Origin: Paracoccaceae bacterium
Lineage (GTDB): Bacteria > Pseudomonadota > Alphaproteobacteria > Rhodobacterales > Rhodobacteraceae
Assembly (NCBI GenBank): GCA_023260935.1
Contig: JALQTL010000040.1
Coordinates: forward strand, 1-8,190
Direction: 5' to 3'
DNA: 8,190 nt
Shown here: positions 6,199 to 8,190 of the stretch, piece after piece
Layout: each line of letters begins with the position of its first letter
Numbering within the stretch: the first letter of the stretch is position 1
Notes under the pieces: model-generated
What the model was told of the DNA's origin: nothing
Databases searched by the model: none
What the model saw: the letters and a program-made list of their open reading frames with translations, nothing else
Position numbers and translations under genes: made by a program

Positions 6199-6680
6199 GC
6201 CCGCGCCCTTGCTGAAGCAATCAGCCGGGTCACGATCTGATCAGCCAGAATCCGCATCAGCCGGTAGGCCGCGTCTTCCTCGGCCGTCAGGCCGGCCACG
6301 GTGGACCCGGTTGCCGAATAGGCGGTGAAGCTTTCCACCCGCCCCCCGGCCACGCGAGCACCGCTTTCACGGCTGGTCAGCGACCAGTCGACATATCCGG
6401 TCAGGTGAAAGCGGGTCGTCGCATCTTCGGGCGTGATGCCCACCCCGATGGGGGTGGTAACGATGGTATAGGCCAGATCAAAGCTCGGGTTTTGCGGCAG
6501 ACCCAGACGTTCCTCAAGTCGTTCGACCAGATCAAAGCCGTTCTTGTCGGCCGGTGCAGCCACGCGAACCGATCCTTGCAGCCCCTGCGCCGCGCCGCCG
6601 GGGCCATAGGCGGGGGTAAAGCCGCGAGCGGCCAACGCCAGCGGCAGCAGGAACAGGCTTCTGCGGTCAGGCAACGACAT
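6195..6680 (-). CDS. lptE: LPS assembly protein LptE, lipobox Cys replaced by Arg
   Basis: A 161-residue protein between leuS and holA, the usual place of lptE. LptE is normally an outer-membrane lipoprotein that plugs the LptD barrel and helps insert lipopolysaccharide. The N-terminus has a signal peptide (Arg6-Arg7, hydrophobic 8-18) followed by GFTPAYG, the stretch that normally follows the lipidated Cys in alphaproteobacterial LptE. At residue 19, where the lipobox Cys belongs (LAAC), the codon is CGC, Arg (bases 6626-6624); one base change from TGC would restore it. The rest matches the family: DLVERLEERLG (50-60), LAYTIVTTPIGVGIT, a TRFHLTGYVDWSL strand, VESFTAYSATGSTVAGLTAEEDA, and a C-terminal helix LMRILADQIVTRLIASARA. 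The start ATG lies within the last codons of leuS (14-base overlap), so translation should be coupled. No other start upstream offers a lipobox. As written, the protein could be cut by signal peptidase I (Ala-Leu-Ala) and remain soluble in the periplasm. Confidence 0.88.
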   Translation of the reverse strand: MSLPDRRSLFLLPLALAARGFTPAYGPGGAAQGLQGSVRVAAPADKNGFDLVERLEERLGLPQNPSFDLAYTIVTTPIGVGITPEDATTRFHLTGYVDWSLTSRESGARVAGGRVESFTAYSATGSTVAGLTAEEDAAYRLMRILADQIVTRLIASARARA

Positions 6681-8190
6681 TGATGATCCGCCCCGGCACC
6701 ACGATGATCTTCTTCACCGGTTGCCCGGCAAGGAACTTGATCACAGCTTCGTCTGCAAGGGCGATCTTTTCAACCTCGGATGCGGGCATGTCCTTTGGCA
6801 CGGTGATTTCCGCCCGGCGTTTGCCATTGATCTGGATCGGCAGGGTCACGGTATCTTCGATCAGCAGCGCCGGGTCCGCCTTTGGCCAGGGGGCCTGACA
6901 GCACAGGCCATGCCCGCCCTGCGCGGCCCAGATCGATTCCGCGATATGGGGCACCATCGGCTGCATCAGTTGCGCCAGCGTGCGAAGCGCTTCCTTCATC
7001 ACCGGGGTCGAGGCATTGGCCTTGGCCAGCGTGTTGGTCAGCGCGTAAAGCCCCGCGATGGCCTTGTTGAAGGCAAAGCCTTCAATCGCCTGCGTCACAT
7101 CCTGCACGGCCCGCGCGGTGGCGCGGCGCAGATCCTCATCCCCTTCGCCCGCGTGATCAGCCGGCATGTCGCCAATGCGGTTGCACAGGGTCCAGACCCG
7201 GTTCAGGTGCTTGAAGGTGGCCTCTGCCCCGGCCGCCGTCCATTCCACATCACGTTCGGGCGGACTGTCCGACATCACGAACCAACGCGCTGTATCGGCG
7301 CCGTATTGCGCGATGATGTTCATCGGATCAACGACGTTCTTCTTTGACTTCGACATCTTGGCCGAGGGGATGACCTCGACCACCGTTCCGTCCTTCAGCG
7401 TCGCGCCAGCCTCGCTGCGGATCACATCTTCGGGCAGGTGATAGACCGGGCGGCCATTGGCATCGCGGGTCATGTAGATTTCATGCGTAACCATGCCTTG
7501 CGTAAACAGCGCATTGAACGGCTCGCGGCTCTTTTCCGGCAGGTGGCCCGTGGCATGCATCGCGCGGGCGAAAAAGCGGCTGTAAAGCAGATGCAGGATC
7601 GCGTGTTCGATGCCGCCGATATATTGATCGACGTTCATCCAGTAATCGGCATCGGGCAGGCTTGTGGGTGTGGCCGCGCGCGGGCTGGTGAAGCGGGCGT
7701 AATACCAGCTGCTGTCCACAAAAGTATCCATCGTGTCCGTCTCACGCCGCGCCGGGGCGCCGCAAGACGGGCAGGCACAATCGCGCCATGTCGGGTGGCG
7801 GTCCAGCGGATTGCCGGGCACATCAAAGCTGACGTCATCGGGCAGGCGGATCGGCAGGTTTTCCTTTTTCTCGGGCACCACACCACAGGCGGCGCAATGC
7901 ACCACCGGGATCGGACAGCCCCAATAGCGCTGCCGGCTGATCCCCCAATCGCGCAGGCGGAACTTGGTCACACCCTTGCCATAGCCATTGGCCTCGGCAT
8001 GCGCGATGGCGGCGGCAACGGCTTCGTCACCGGTCTGCACCTCGGCCCCGGCGAAGCCCCGCACAAAGCGCACCTTTTCTGACTTCATCGGAACATAGGC
8101 TTCCGTCAGGGGGGCATCCTGCGCCCCTTCGGCCACGAAAGCCGCCTTGATCGGCAGACCGTATTTGGAGGCGAAGTCGAAATCGCGCTG
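6667..8190 (-). CDS. leuS: Leucyl-tRNA synthetase, C-terminal 507 residues (5' end outside window)
   Basis: The frame is open from the window edge to TGA 6669-6667. LeuRS charges tRNA-Leu with leucine using ATP, in the cytoplasm. In-window residue 1 falls in the CP1 editing domain (QRDFDFASKYGLPIKAAF, the end of the HDQRD editing motif). Then come RDWGISRQRYWGCPIP (about 80-95), a four-Cys zinc-knuckle-like insert (Cys99/102 and Cys140/143) that E. coli LeuRS lacks in this form, DTMDTFVDSSWYYARF (152-167) and IEHAILHLLYSRFF. The catalytic KMSKS is at 278-282 (bases 7359-7345). The helical anticodon-binding domain and the small C-terminal domain (INGKRRAEITVP, then a VKKIIVVPGRIINVV end) complete it. 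A GTG at 8136 is internal and not a start. About 340 residues should lie upstream of the window. It is the first visible gene of the unit that continues into lptE; the promoter lies outside. Confidence 0.97.
   Translation of the reverse strand, partial: QRDFDFASKYGLPIKAAFVAEGAQDAPLTEAYVPMKSEKVRFVRGFAGAEVQTGDEAVAAAIAHAEANGYGKGVTKFRLRDWGISRQRYWGCPIPVVHCAACGVVPEKKENLPIRLPDDVSFDVPGNPLDRHPTWRDCACPSCGAPARRETDTMDTFVDSSWYYARFTSPRAATPTSLPDADYWMNVDQYIGGIEHAILHLLYSRFFARAMHATGHLPEKSREPFNALFTQGMVTHEIYMTRDANGRPVYHLPEDVIRSEAGATLKDGTVVEVIPSAKMSKSKKNVVDPMNIIAQYGADTARWFVMSDSPPERDVEWTAAGAEATFKHLNRVWTLCNRIGDMPADHAGEGDEDLRRATARAVQDVTQAIEGFAFNKAIAGLYALTNTLAKANASTPVMKEALRTLAQLMQPMVPHIAESIWAAQGGHGLCCQAPWPKADPALLIEDTVTLPIQINGKRRAEITVPKDMPASEVEKIALADEAVIKFLAGQPVKKIIVVPGRIINVVA

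Noticed and set aside
4568..6240. Long + strand open frames (254 and 357 codons) opposite HPP-CBS, the unknown gene and holA
   Set aside because: They are antisense shadows of clear minus-strand genes, rich in Arg/Pro/Gln and without family motifs.
8134..8136. GTG at 8136 as the start of leuS
   Set aside because: The frame continues to the window edge with the conserved editing-domain sequence QRDFDFA, so the gene begins outside the window.

Overview
The window is ordinary, gene-dense, high-GC (about 65% by eye) bacterial chromosome. It most likely comes from an alphaproteobacterium of the Rhodobacterales (Rhodobacteraceae/Paracoccaceae). The reasons are a CcrM-type GANTC methyltransferase tail, the alphaproteobacterial order leuS-lptE-holA, a small HNH protein of a type seen in this group, and few GANTC sites. 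I see no RNA gene, insertion sequence, prophage, CRISPR array or integration site, and nothing that clearly marks a new defence or mobile system.

Layout. (1) Positions 1-258, + strand: the last 85 codons of a CcrM-like adenine methyltransferase, essentially its C-terminal DNA-binding (RAMA) domain, followed by a strong intrinsic terminator at 329-359. (2) 389-691, - strand: a 100-residue HNH-nuclease-like protein converging on the methylase. (3) 748-3205, + strand, divergent from the HNH gene: a two-gene unit made of a 438-residue MscS-family mechanosensitive channel and, overlapping it by 8 bases, a HI0933/BaiN-type FAD flavoprotein. (4) 3302-3775, + strand: a secreted CAP/SCP-domain protein. 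(5) 8190-3772, - strand: a five-gene unit running leuS (3' part only), lptE, holA, a 104-residue unrecognised protein, and an HPP-CBS membrane protein. Its genes overlap by 14 and 4 bases, are then separated by 16 bases, then overlap by 4 bases. The last gene and the CAP gene overlap at their stop codons.

How the genes work together. The minus-strand unit joins leucine tRNA charging, lipopolysaccharide export to the outer membrane (LptE) and the sliding-clamp loader (HolA, delta subunit). These are housekeeping genes that are neighbours in many alphaproteobacteria. The two downstream genes look like a looser accessory pair in which an unknown soluble protein is translationally coupled to a putative CBS-gated transporter. 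MscS and the flavoprotein probably share a transcript, but no functional link is evident.

The points most worth a second look are two apparent single-base losses of key cysteines: the lipobox Cys of LptE reads as Arg, and the first Cys of the CxxC knuckle of the HNH protein reads as Ser. Others are the unknown gene coupled to HPP-CBS, the convergent methylase/HNH pair, and the scarcity of GANTC sites.
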